A DNA stretch of 7,620 nucleotides from Chloroflexota bacterium (GCA_030636125.1 DAOVXM010000112.1:1-7620); one strand, 5' to 3'. Counted from the first letter of the stretch, positions 1 to 6,188 are shown. The notes: generated from the letters alone by a model not told the origin. Translations and numbers: made by a program.

Positions 1-370
1 CACCTGCGACAGGTGTTTCAGTAATCGCACCTACCGGTTCGACTTGAACCGCTGCTTGGAAAGCGATGATCGATTCTGTACTTTGATTTCCTGGGTTAGC
101 TGCAATACCTACCAAGATTACTTCCGCATTTTCACCTACATCCTCGTAACGTTTTACAGCTAATGCGGCATCCTGGTTGACCTGGTAGGAATCAACGGCC
201 ATGCGCATGTATTCTTCCTGAAGGTCGAGACGCAAGTGTTCTATAGAAGCATCAGTCCACTCTACTGGATTGATCACCCAACCATACAAAACCCCCAGAA
301 TAATACCAAGAACTAATCCTAATATGCCTACAATCAAGGGCTTGTTTGCTTGCTCACGAATGGCGTCCAT
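1..370 (-). CDS. Uncharacterised single-pass membrane protein, C-terminus cut off by window edge
   Basis: The open frame begins at the ATG at 370-368 and runs off the left edge, giving 123 visible residues with no stop. A good Shine-Dalgarno (GGAG at 377-380, 6 bases before the ATG) supports the start. The N-terminus is short and charged (MDAIREQANK). It is followed by one strongly hydrophobic, glycine-rich helix at about residues 11-33 (LIVGILGLVLGIILGVLYGW), then NPVEW and a mostly helical, acidic region (residues 37-80, with EEYMRMAVDSY at 52-62). The helix has no lipobox and no convincing signal-peptidase site, so it probably stays as an anchor with the rest of the protein outside the membrane. 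I recall short proteins from Anaerolineae with the same layout: one helix, then a GW-x-x-P-V-x-x-x-D motif, then an Arg/Tyr-rich helix ending in an 'AY' or 'SY' motif. Their function is unknown to me. It lies 220 bases beyond topA and probably has its own promoter. Function not assigned. Confidence 0.82.
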   Translation of the reverse strand, partial: MDAIREQANKPLIVGILGLVLGIILGVLYGWVINPVEWTDASIEHLRLDLQEEYMRMAVDSYQVNQDAALAVKRYEDVGENAEVILVGIAANPGNQSTESIIAFQAAVQVEPVGAITETPVAG

Positions 371-480
371 ATCTTTCTCCAAAAACCACTAACTTGATTG
401 AAATGATTTCCCTAAATTCCGCTAACCTATCAAGACAGCTCTCTCGTAATAGCAGATGTCAAGACATGGAAAACTTACTT

Positions 481-509
481 ATTTTAGACCAATCTCTAAA
501 AAAACGCAA
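481..509 (-). promoter_or_regulatory. Weak sigma-70-like promoter candidate for the membrane-protein gene
   Basis: On the minus strand TTGCGT (504-509) and TAAAAT (481-486) are separated by 17 bases. The -10 matches the consensus at five of six positions, but the -35 matches only at its first three. The start point would leave a leader of about 100 bases before the ATG at 370. The -10 overlaps one arm of a small A/T-rich inverted repeat. This is only a candidate; the AT-rich context makes chance matches likely. Confidence 0.2.
482..501. repeat. 7-bp inverted repeat in leader
   Basis: TTTTAGA (482-488) and TCTAAAA (495-501) are perfect reverse complements with a 6-base loop. The stem has few G:C pairs. 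On the minus strand the T-run precedes the stem rather than following it, which argues against a terminator for topA. A regulator-binding palindrome or chance are both possible. Confidence 0.3.
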
Positions 510-529
510 CAATTAAGTACAGACAATCG

Positions 530-555
530 ATTGACTCTCATTTACGATAGTCAAT
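530..555. repeat. 7-bp inverted repeat just downstream of topA
   Basis: ATTGACT (530-536) and AGTCAAT (549-555) are perfect reverse complements around a 12-base loop, 36 bases past the topA stop on the transcribed strand. No T-run follows the stem. It could be a 3'-end processing hairpin for the topA transcript or an operator for the next gene. The evidence is only the symmetry. Confidence 0.3.
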
Positions 556-590
556 GGTAAAGATTATAATCGATCCATTAGTTGCAAGAC

Positions 591-2921
591 TCATACCGTT
601 TCAGTCACTTCTTCTTTTGAAATTTCATCAATCGTAAATTGTTCTTCACAAGTAAGGCACTTGGCATGGCGCTTGTTAGCAACGACTAACAAACCGCCAC
701 ATTGTGGGCATGGTGTGGGTAAAGGGCGCTTCCATGAGGTGAAATCACAGGTAGGGTAATTCGCACAGCCATAGAAAACACGTCCTTTTCGGGTTTTTCG
801 TTCAATAAGCTCACCACTATCCTTTGGGCATTTGACGCCAATCTTTTCCAGCAAAGGTTCAGTATAGCGACATTCTGGGAAATTACTACAACTAATAAAC
901 TTTCCATAACGTCCCCAGCGAATGACCAAATCATGCCCACATTCAGGGCAAGCCCTGCCAATCGGTTCCGGATCTGTCTTCATTTCAGGCATCAAATCTT
1001 CTGCTTTGGCAACTTGCTCAGCAAAGGGTATATAAAAACGGCTTACAGTATCGACCCAAGATTGTTCACCTGAAGCGATACGATCTAGATCCTCTTCCAT
1101 TCGCGCCGTAAAACCAACATCAACAATATTTGGGAAGTGTTCTGTGATTAAATCGTTCACCACCTCACCCGTTTCTGTTGGGAATAAACGTTTATTTTCG
1201 CGGACCACATAACCTCGTTGTTGTAACGTCGAGAGGATGGGAGCGTAAGTCGAAGGACGACCAATGCCATACTCCTCTAGAGTGCGTACCAGGCTGGCTT
1301 CGGAATAGCGTGGTGGTGGCTGTGTAAAATGTTGCTCAGGGAGCAAGCGGACCAGTTTCTGAGTCTGACCATCAAAGATATCCACCGGAATCTTAACATC
1401 CCCGTTTTCCTCTGATTTCGAATCCTCATCTTTGACTACTTCATATACTTCTAAAAATCCCTTGAATCGTAATATTGACCCTGAAGCTCGCAAGAGATAT
1501 TCATGATTTAAAGATGTGCCTGTGACTTCCACCTTAATCGTATCGTATATCGCTGATGCCATTTGGGATGCCACAAACCGCTGCCAAATTAAACGGTACA
1601 ACCGGTACTGGTCTCTGGTGAGGTACTCTTTCAGCAACCGAGGCAACCTTTGAACGGAGGTGGGGCGGATTGCTTCGTGGGCTTCCTGCGCCCTACGAAC
1701 TTTGGTCTTATATTTGGGCAGTTCCTTGGGTAAATAATCTTGCCCAAATTGATCGCTAATAAACTGGCGCGCTTCTTTTTGCGCTACATCAGAAACATTT
1801 GTGGAGTCGGTACGCATGTAGGTGATCAAACCCACGTTTCCACCATTGCCTACATCAATACCTTCATAAAGTTGTTGTGCCAGAGCCATCGTACGCCGGG
1901 CTGTATATCCCAATCGACGAGAAGCATCTTGTTGTAGAGTGCTCGTAATAAAGGGTGCCGCAGGCTTCCGTTTCCGCTCCCCACGATTGATCTTGCTGAT
2001 CACATAGTTAGCGGACTTCATATCTTTTAAGATGGGCTCCACATCCGCTTCGATGGCTAAGACTGGCTCTTCACCATTCATCTTTTTTAGTTTGGCGATG
2101 AATGAATCTTTTCCACCCTCGGGGAGTAGCTCCGCTAAAATTGTCCAATATTCTTCCGGGACGAATGCATCAATCTCTCGTTCACGTTCTACTACTAAAC
2201 GCAGAGCAACGGATTGAACCCGACCTGCAGATAGACGGCCCCGTACCTTCCGCCAAAGTAGAGGGCTGAGGTTATAGCCAACTAAACGATCTAAAATTCG
2301 CCGGGCTTGTTGGGCGTCTACCAAATCCATATTAATCTCGCGCGGATGTGAAAAAGCCTCCTCCACAGCTGGACGGGTTATTTCGTGAAAGATAACTCGT
2401 CGACTGATCTCCTCGTCGATCTCCGCCGCCTCTCTCAAATGCCAGGCAATTGCTTCACCCTCTCGATCAGGATCAGTCGCTAGGTATACCTCCTCAGCCT
2501 TTTTTGCTAAAGCCTTTAGCTCCTTGACAACTGGTCTTTTTTCATTAGGGACACGATACTTTGGTGTAAAACCATTCTCAACATCTACAGATAATTGTGA
2601 CCTGAGCAAATCCCGTACATGGCCTACAGAAGCCCTAACAGTATAACCTTTACCTAAAAAGCGACCAACTGTTCTGGCTTTCGCTGGTGACTCAACAATG
2701 ACCAGTTTTCCAGACCGTTTGCTACTCTTCTGAGATTTTTTCCTGGCGGGTTTCTCCGGAGGGGTTAGCCCTTCGTGGGCGTCGGTACGCCCCATACGAT
2801 ACATACCAGTCCCACACACCGGACAACTCCCTTGCGTAGCAGGTGTTCCAGAACTAGTAAATACCGCTTGAGGGTCACTAATTTCATGCTTAGTCTTGCA
2901 CTTCATACAATATGCTTCCAA
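591..2921 (-). CDS. topA: DNA topoisomerase I (type IA) with N-terminal zinc-ribbon extension
   Basis: The product relaxes negatively supercoiled DNA by cutting one strand through a 5'-phosphotyrosine link; it acts on the nucleoid and needs Mg2+. The 776 residues contain, in order: a four-Cys zinc ribbon (C5, C8, C33, C36) resembling the DUF5679 type; a basic linker (55-70); the TOPRIM domain from KLVIVESPAKA (72), with catalytic E78 and the acidic triad D150/D152/E154; SAGRVQSVALR (231-241); the active site GLITYMRTDST with Y368 and R370; AHEAIRPT with H415; EYGIGRPSTYAPI (550-562); and three C-terminal ribbons (C658/C661/C678/C684; C698/C719/C725; C738/C741/C755/C758). The middle C-terminal ribbon has Asp where its second Cys is expected (CPKDSG). 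The start is TTG at 2921: an AAGGAGG sits 9 bases upstream, whereas the first internal ATG (Met6) would be too far from it and would lose C5. It follows the guanylyltransferase gene after 91 bases. Confidence 0.96.
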   Translation of the reverse strand: MEAYCMKCKTKHEISDPQAVFTSSGTPATQGSCPVCGTGMYRMGRTDAHEGLTPPEKPARKKSQKSSKRSGKLVIVESPAKARTVGRFLGKGYTVRASVGHVRDLLRSQLSVDVENGFTPKYRVPNEKRPVVKELKALAKKAEEVYLATDPDREGEAIAWHLREAAEIDEEISRRVIFHEITRPAVEEAFSHPREINMDLVDAQQARRILDRLVGYNLSPLLWRKVRGRLSAGRVQSVALRLVVEREREIDAFVPEEYWTILAELLPEGGKDSFIAKLKKMNGEEPVLAIEADVEPILKDMKSANYVISKINRGERKRKPAAPFITSTLQQDASRRLGYTARRTMALAQQLYEGIDVGNGGNVGLITYMRTDSTNVSDVAQKEARQFISDQFGQDYLPKELPKYKTKVRRAQEAHEAIRPTSVQRLPRLLKEYLTRDQYRLYRLIWQRFVASQMASAIYDTIKVEVTGTSLNHEYLLRASGSILRFKGFLEVYEVVKDEDSKSEENGDVKIPVDIFDGQTQKLVRLLPEQHFTQPPPRYSEASLVRTLEEYGIGRPSTYAPILSTLQQRGYVVRENKRLFPTETGEVVNDLITEHFPNIVDVGFTARMEEDLDRIASGEQSWVDTVSRFYIPFAEQVAKAEDLMPEMKTDPEPIGRACPECGHDLVIRWGRYGKFISCSNFPECRYTEPLLEKIGVKCPKDSGELIERKTRKGRVFYGCANYPTCDFTSWKRPLPTPCPQCGGLLVVANKRHAKCLTCEEQFTIDEISKEEVTETV

Positions 2922-2930
2922 AGGAAAATT

Positions 2931-2937
2931 CCTCCTT
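2931..2937 (-). promoter_or_regulatory. Strong Shine-Dalgarno site fixing the TTG start of topA
   Basis: AAGGAGG on the minus strand ends 9 bases before the TTG codon at 2921-2919. Its distance to the internal ATG at 2906 is 24 bases, too far for initiation, so the TTG is the likely start. Confidence 0.8.
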
Positions 2938-2948
2938 GATTTATTTCT

Positions 2949-2978
2949 ATAATCGATATGTATAATCTTAAGATAATC
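2949..2978 (-). repeat. Three GATTAT direct repeats in the topA leader
   Basis: On the minus strand GATTAT occurs at 2973-2978, 2962-2967 and 2949-2954, with start-to-start spacings of 11 and 13 bases, close to one DNA helical turn. The two copies nearest topA share the longer core TATAATC on the plus strand. A 10-bp palindrome, ATCTTAAGAT (2965-2974), lies across the upstream pair. They end 27 bases before the topA start codon. I see no convincing -35/-10 pair in this leader, so their role is open: activator or repressor sites, an AT-rich upstream element, or chance in an AT-rich gap. Confidence 0.4.
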
Positions 2979-3012
2979 ACAATTAATGGTGCAATATTAC
3001 CATGCTATCCAA

Positions 3013-4101
3013 TCATACATAAGCCTCACCCATTTCTTTTAATTGGTTCACAATTTTACGCACCTCTTGAGCCTGCTCCTTTTGACAAACTAACAAAACA
3101 TCGCCTGTGTCAACCACAACCAAATCCTCAACGCCTATCGTTACAATTAATCGGTGTTCATGGGCTACATAAACCAGTGATCCGCGAGTCTCAAGACCAA
3201 TATGCTGACCTCCAATAACAATATTCCCATCCTCGTCTCCTGGGAGTACATCAAAGAGGGAATCCCAACTTCCAACATCACTCCATTGCAATCCCCCGGC
3301 CGGGATCACAGCAACCTGGCCAGCGCCTTCCATAATACCGTAGTCAATTGTCTCTGGTTTTAATTGTGCCCATTGTTTATGTATAGTAACTCGTTCTTCA
3401 GCGGTTCCCAACTTACTCGCTATCTCACCTAAGCTGGCGAATAACTCTGGCATTTGAGCTTCGAATTCTGCCATAACCCGGTCGACTCGCCATACAAACA
3501 TTCCTGAATTCCATGCGTGGTCACCATCAGCTAACATTGAATGAGCCTTATCTTGATCAGGTTTTTCTTTGAACCGTAATGCCTGGTAAACATCCAATTC
3601 CCGGTATGATCCTAATTGATCACCGCGTTGAATATAGCCATAGCCAGTAGCCGGGAAAGTGGGAGTAATTCCTAATGTGACCAGATAACCATCTTGAGCG
3701 ACATCATATGCGGCTAATAGCAGATGTATAAATCCATCTTCATTGCCGATAAAATGATCTGAAGTCAAGATCGCCATAACGGCTTGTGGATCACGATCTT
3801 GCAAAGTAACCGCAGCCAGGCCCACCACAGAGGCTGTGCCACGTGGCATCGGCTCTAATATAAAATTCTCTTGAGGGATAGCGGGACATTGCAACAGCAG
3901 TTCAGAAGCTTGATCCTCAACCGTAACAACTAATATTCTTTCCGGTGGGAAGACACCTTGTAATCGATCGACAGCCGTTTGAAATAGGCTTCGCTCATCA
4001 AGCAAACGTAACATTTGCTTGGGTCGTGCTTTACGGGAGAGTGGCCAAAGACGCGTGCCTCCCCCTCCCGCCATAATGACTGCATAATAATGATCTAACA
4101 T
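3013..4101 (-). CDS. manC: Mannose-1-phosphate guanylyltransferase (GDP-mannose pyrophosphorylase), monofunctional
   Basis: The enzyme joins GTP and mannose-1-phosphate to give GDP-mannose and pyrophosphate in the cytoplasm, supplying mannose for glycans, lipoglycans or compatible solutes. The 362 residues carry the nucleotidyltransferase signature GGGGTRLWPLSR...PKQ (12-29), a metal-site motif LTSDH (112-116), the EKP triplet (179-181), WNSGMF (197-202), DYGIME (253-258) and DVGSWDSL (275-282). From about 290 a left-handed beta-helix-like segment follows (VYVAHEHRLIVTIGVEDLVVVDTGDVLLV). The length fits the single-domain type; the phosphomannose isomerase domain of the approximately 480-residue bifunctional enzymes is absent. 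The start is ATG at 4101. GGGTGAT lies 2 bases upstream and can pair with the part of the 16S anti-SD nearer the start codon. It sits 64 bases after dprA and before topA, an unusual place for a sugar-nucleotide gene. The symbol manC is by family; some genomes use manC/rfbM for homologues. Confidence 0.93.
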   Translation of the reverse strand: MLDHYYAVIMAGGGGTRLWPLSRKARPKQMLRLLDERSLFQTAVDRLQGVFPPERILVVTVEDQASELLLQCPAIPQENFILEPMPRGTASVVGLAAVTLQDRDPQAVMAILTSDHFIGNEDGFIHLLLAAYDVAQDGYLVTLGITPTFPATGYGYIQRGDQLGSYRELDVYQALRFKEKPDQDKAHSMLADGDHAWNSGMFVWRVDRVMAEFEAQMPELFASLGEIASKLGTAEERVTIHKQWAQLKPETIDYGIMEGAGQVAVIPAGGLQWSDVGSWDSLFDVLPGDEDGNIVIGGQHIGLETRGSLVYVAHEHRLIVTIGVEDLVVVDTGDVLLVCQKEQAQEVRKIVNQLKEMGEAYV

Positions 4102-4165
4102 AAATCACCCGTTTACTTATTTTCCCTTTTTAGTGTATCCCCATTTTTCTTATCTATTTGTCTTG

Positions 4166-5281
4166 TTACTCACCCGTCTCATATCCTTCACGTAACTCAC
4201 GTACAACCACATAATTCATACCACCAACTTGCCTGACCATACCTTTAAGCTCCATCAATGCTAATGTGGCGGAAACCTTTTCAATTGGCATATCAGTTTG
4301 ATTACTGATTTCATCTACATGTGTAGGTTCATATCCCAACACTGACAGTAACTCTGCCTCGGTTTTATCCTTAGGCAATACTGATCGGGCTGTTCGATGC
4401 TCTGTAACTGATGTAAGGTCTAAGACTTCCAATACATCGCGTGGTTCTAAAAGAGGACGAGCCCCGTTTTGAATGAGCCGATTAGTGCCTTTGCTGTGAG
4501 GGGCAACGATACTACCCGGAACGGCGAAAACCTCACGCCCTTGTTCTGCAGCGAATCCCGCAGTTATCAAAGCCCCACTACGCTCACCGGCCTCAATAAT
4601 AATCACTGCCATTGATAAACCGGAAATAATCCGGTTCCGCGGAGGGAAATTGATCCCTTCGGGTGGTGTGCCCGGAGCATAATCGCTGATCAAGGCTCCA
4701 TTTCCCATCAACTCATTAGCAAGTGAGCGATGCTCTGGTGGGTAAATCCTATCCACACCACAACCCAAAACAGCCAGAGTCCTCCCTCCAGATTTAAGTG
4801 CAGCTTTATGGCCGACAGCGTCCACTCCGCGCGCTAACCCACTCACGATGGTCACTCCACTCCGTGCCAGAGAACTAGCAATTTCATCAGCCACCTGGCG
4901 ACCATATGGAGTAACGCGACGAGTGCCAACAATGGCGACCGCCCATTCATCATCCGGAATTAAAGCACCCCGCACATAAAGTACTGGAGGAGGTTGATCT
5001 ATCTCCTTTAGACGGCGCGGGTATGCATCATCTTCCCAAGTGAGTACCTGGATACCTTGATCAAGAAGCCGCTCACAAATCTGCTCCAGGGACACATCCG
5101 CACGCATCTGGATGAACGCATCTACGAGCTTTGGGCTTAAACCGGCTGCCCTTAGCTCCTGTGGAGTTGCCTGCCAGGCAGTGGCAATATCTCCAAAATA
5201 ATCCAATAGGAGACGTAATCGCGCCGCCCCAATGCCTTTGACCAGGTTAAACCCAATCCAATATCGTTTGAGATCGCTCAA
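4166..5281 (-). CDS. dprA: DNA-processing protein DprA (Smf), RecA loader
   Basis: DprA binds incoming single-stranded DNA in the cytoplasm, protects it and loads RecA during natural transformation; it is also kept in many bacteria not known to be competent. The 371 residues show an N-terminal helix-hairpin-helix/SAM-like part (1-60, with LVKGIGAARLRLLL at 13-26). A Rossmann-like core follows: IVGTRRVTPYG (117-127), SGLARGVD (147-154), LGCGVDRIYP (172-181), FPPRNRIISGLS (212-223), SGALITA (235-241), AVPGSI (253-258) and GTNRLIQNGA (265-274). The C-terminus (about 302-358) is a winged-helix-like domain (VDEISNQTDMPIEKVSATLALMELKG region), as in full-length family members. The start is TTG at 5281 with a G-rich site (GGGGG, 5287-5291) 5 bases upstream, and the N-terminus aligns in style with the family. 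A promoter candidate precedes it, and the guanylyltransferase gene follows after 64 bases. Confidence 0.95.
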   Translation of the reverse strand: MSDLKRYWIGFNLVKGIGAARLRLLLDYFGDIATAWQATPQELRAAGLSPKLVDAFIQMRADVSLEQICERLLDQGIQVLTWEDDAYPRRLKEIDQPPPVLYVRGALIPDDEWAVAIVGTRRVTPYGRQVADEIASSLARSGVTIVSGLARGVDAVGHKAALKSGGRTLAVLGCGVDRIYPPEHRSLANELMGNGALISDYAPGTPPEGINFPPRNRIISGLSMAVIIIEAGERSGALITAGFAAEQGREVFAVPGSIVAPHSKGTNRLIQNGARPLLEPRDVLEVLDLTSVTEHRTARSVLPKDKTEAELLSVLGYEPTHVDEISNQTDMPIEKVSATLALMELKGMVRQVGGMNYVVVRELREGYETGE

Positions 5282-5330
5282 AGCAGCCCCCTAACAAGTT
5301 AACCAGGAACTTAATAACCAGAACGGGCAC

Positions 5331-5360
5331 AGAATACCACACCGGTTTCCCTTCTGTCAA
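5331..5360 (-). promoter_or_regulatory. Promoter candidate for dprA (TTGACA, 18 bases, TATTCT with extended -10)
   Basis: On the minus strand a perfect -35, TTGACA (5355-5360), is followed after 18 bases by TATTCT (5331-5336), which matches the -10 consensus at four of six positions and is preceded by TGG (a TGn extended -10). Transcription would start near 5324, giving a leader of roughly 40 bases before the dprA TTG. It lies in the only sizeable gap between the ribosome-related block and the dprA block, where a new transcription unit would be expected. Confidence 0.45.
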
Positions 5361-5361
5361 G

Positions 5362-5381
5362 GAGTAGAAAACCTACTACTC
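5362..5381 (-). repeat. Small hairpin over the rimM stop codon
   Basis: GAGTAG (minus strand, 5376-5381) and CTACTC (5362-5367) form a 6-bp stem with an 8-base loop. A slipped 5-bp register with a 5-base loop is also possible. The stem contains the rimM TAG. No T-run follows, so it is not a standard terminator; it could protect or process the 3' end of the upstream message. Weak evidence. Confidence 0.25.
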
Positions 5382-5942
5382 TGGAATTAGGCCAGGAAGT
5401 GGGTGAATTTTTATTGTACTACTTTTAAGATCTATATCCAGAACAACCGCATCAATGACAGGAATCAGAAGTTCACGCCCATTTTCAGCATGTACAATCA
5501 GGACATCATTCGCACCAGTCTCTAAAATGTCGGTCACTTGGCCAAGTGGTCTATTGGTTTCATCAATCACATGCAGGCCAATTACTTGGTGATGGTAGAA
5601 CTCCCCATCGGGTAAAGGTGGAATAGAACTTCTGGGGATAGTCACCACTTGGTTGCGTAGCTCTCCAGCTTTTTCTCGATCATTGTACTCGTCGAGAGAG
5701 ACCAAGAGGGCTTTAATATGCCCGCGGATACCGATTATCTTCACTGGCAAATAATGATCACCTACGTAGACAGTCATCCCAACCTGCAGGCGTTCAGGAA
5801 AATCAGTAAGCACTTCCATCAGCATTTCACCCTGTAAACCAAACGGACGGCGCAACCTGCCAATTACTAAGAATGCAGGCTCGCCAAGTGGTGGCGAGCC
5901 TGCAGGCTGTTCAGAACTTAGCAAGCGCTTAGGCGATGTCAT
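5376..5942 (-). CDS. rimM: Ribosome maturation factor RimM
   Basis: RimM binds ribosomal protein S19 and the 30S head and assists 16S rRNA processing and late 30S assembly. The 188 residues contain the N-terminal beta-barrel domain, with VIGRLRRPFGLQGEM (26-40) and ALLVSLDEYNDREKAGELRN (78-97). The PRC-barrel domain follows, with FYHHQVIGLHV (115-125), GQVTDILETGANDVLIV (134-150) and ELLIPVIDAVVLDIDL (157-172). The protein is slightly longer than the usual approximately 170 residues because about 23 residues precede the first conserved strand (FLVIGRL). Codons 13-23 of that extension form a perfect inverted repeat. The ATG at 5942 overlaps the khpA stop as ATGA, and no strong Shine-Dalgarno is seen, so translation is probably coupled to khpA. 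The usual next genes, trmD and rplS, are absent; dprA follows after 94 bases. Confidence 0.95.
   Translation of the reverse strand: MTSPKRLLSSEQPAGSPPLGEPAFLVIGRLRRPFGLQGEMLMEVLTDFPERLQVGMTVYVGDHYLPVKIIGIRGHIKALLVSLDEYNDREKAGELRNQVVTIPRSSIPPLPDGEFYHHQVIGLHVIDETNRPLGQVTDILETGANDVLIVHAENGRELLIPVIDAVVLDIDLKSSTIKIHPLPGLIPE
5874..5904. repeat. Perfect 13-bp inverted repeat inside the 5' end of rimM
   Basis: TGCAGGCTCGCCA (5874-5886) and TGGCGAGCCTGCA (5892-5904) are exact reverse complements separated by 5 bases. They form a GC-rich hairpin in codons 13-23 of rimM, encoding PAGSPPLGEPA. The octamer TGCAGGCT occurs again as a direct repeat at 5901-5908, which also creates the 10-bp palindrome GCCTGCAGGC (5898-5907). 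No T-run follows on either strand, so it is not a standard terminator. It lies ahead of the first conserved RimM strand, so it does not disturb the known fold. Confidence 0.9.
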
Positions 5943-6175
5943 CGTGGTTCTTCGATGTCTAACGTCGCTCGTCTACCCTCTTGCGCGGCGGCAACTCGTA
6001 ACAGAAGACGCATCGAATTTGCTACACGACCACCTTTTCCAATGACCCTACCCATATCCTCTTTTGCAACCTGAAGTTCTAGGTTAACCGTTGCTCCATG
6101 CCGAACCTCAGTTACGTGCACTTGAGTCGGATCATCTACTAGGGATGTCGCAATATATTCGATCAAGTCCTTCAC
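5939..6175 (-). CDS. khpA: KhpA-type single KH-domain RNA-binding protein
   Basis: This small cytoplasmic RNA-binding protein (family of B. subtilis YlqC / pneumococcal KhpA) partners KhpB/Jag in bacteria where it has been studied and affects RNA fate and cell elongation or division. The KH signature VIGKGGR lies near residues 44-50, with the GKGG loop intact, followed by the helix VANSMRLLLRVAAAQEG; the chain ends in the acidic LDIEEPR. Two GTG codons lie in tandem at 6178-6176 and 6175-6173. I prefer the second: the AAGGAGG at 6182-6188 is then 6 bases away instead of 3, and the protein begins MKDLIEYIATSLVDDP as is typical of the family. That gives 78 residues; 79 if the first is used. It sits between rpsP and rimM, overlapping rimM by 4 bases, the classical location of this gene. 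Confidence 0.93.
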   Translation of the reverse strand: MKDLIEYIATSLVDDPTQVHVTEVRHGATVNLELQVAKEDMGRVIGKGGRVANSMRLLLRVAAAQEGRRATLDIEEPR

Positions 6176-6181
6176 CACTCA

Positions 6182-6188
6182 CCTCCTT
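6182..6188 (-). promoter_or_regulatory. Near-perfect Shine-Dalgarno of khpA
   Basis: AAGGAGG, extended to AAGGAGGTGA, is the full complement of the 16S rRNA tail. It leaves 3 bases to the first GTG and 6 to the second, which favours the second as start. Confidence 0.75.

Larger units (their letters stand above)
371..590. other. Gene-free 220-base leader between topA and the membrane-protein gene
   Basis: This AT-rich gap contains no credible reading frame. It holds two small inverted repeats (482-501 and 530-555), a run of seven A (T on the minus strand) at 498-504, and a weak promoter-like pair for the leftward gene. No stem is directly followed by a T-run on the minus strand, so I do not call an intrinsic terminator for topA. 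The last part before the gene (371-380) carries its ribosome binding site. Confidence 0.5.

Noticed and set aside
498..504. Seven-base T-run (minus strand) as a topA terminator
   Set aside because: No stable stem ends directly before the run; the nearest perfect stems lie well upstream (530-555) or after it (482-501).
686..961. 91-codon minus-strand frame within topA
   Set aside because: It lies in another frame of the conserved topA zinc-ribbon region, with no Shine-Dalgarno and no family resemblance.
2958..3218. 86-codon plus-strand frame over the topA leader and the manC 3' end
   Set aside because: It has no ribosome binding site and mostly overlaps the strongly supported guanylyltransferase on the other strand; its peptide resembles no family I know.
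4618..4636. 7-bp inverted repeat AACCGGA / TCCGGTT
   Set aside because: It lies inside the conserved dprA core (NRIISGL), where codons explain the sequence; no T-run and no other signal, so chance is the simplest reading.
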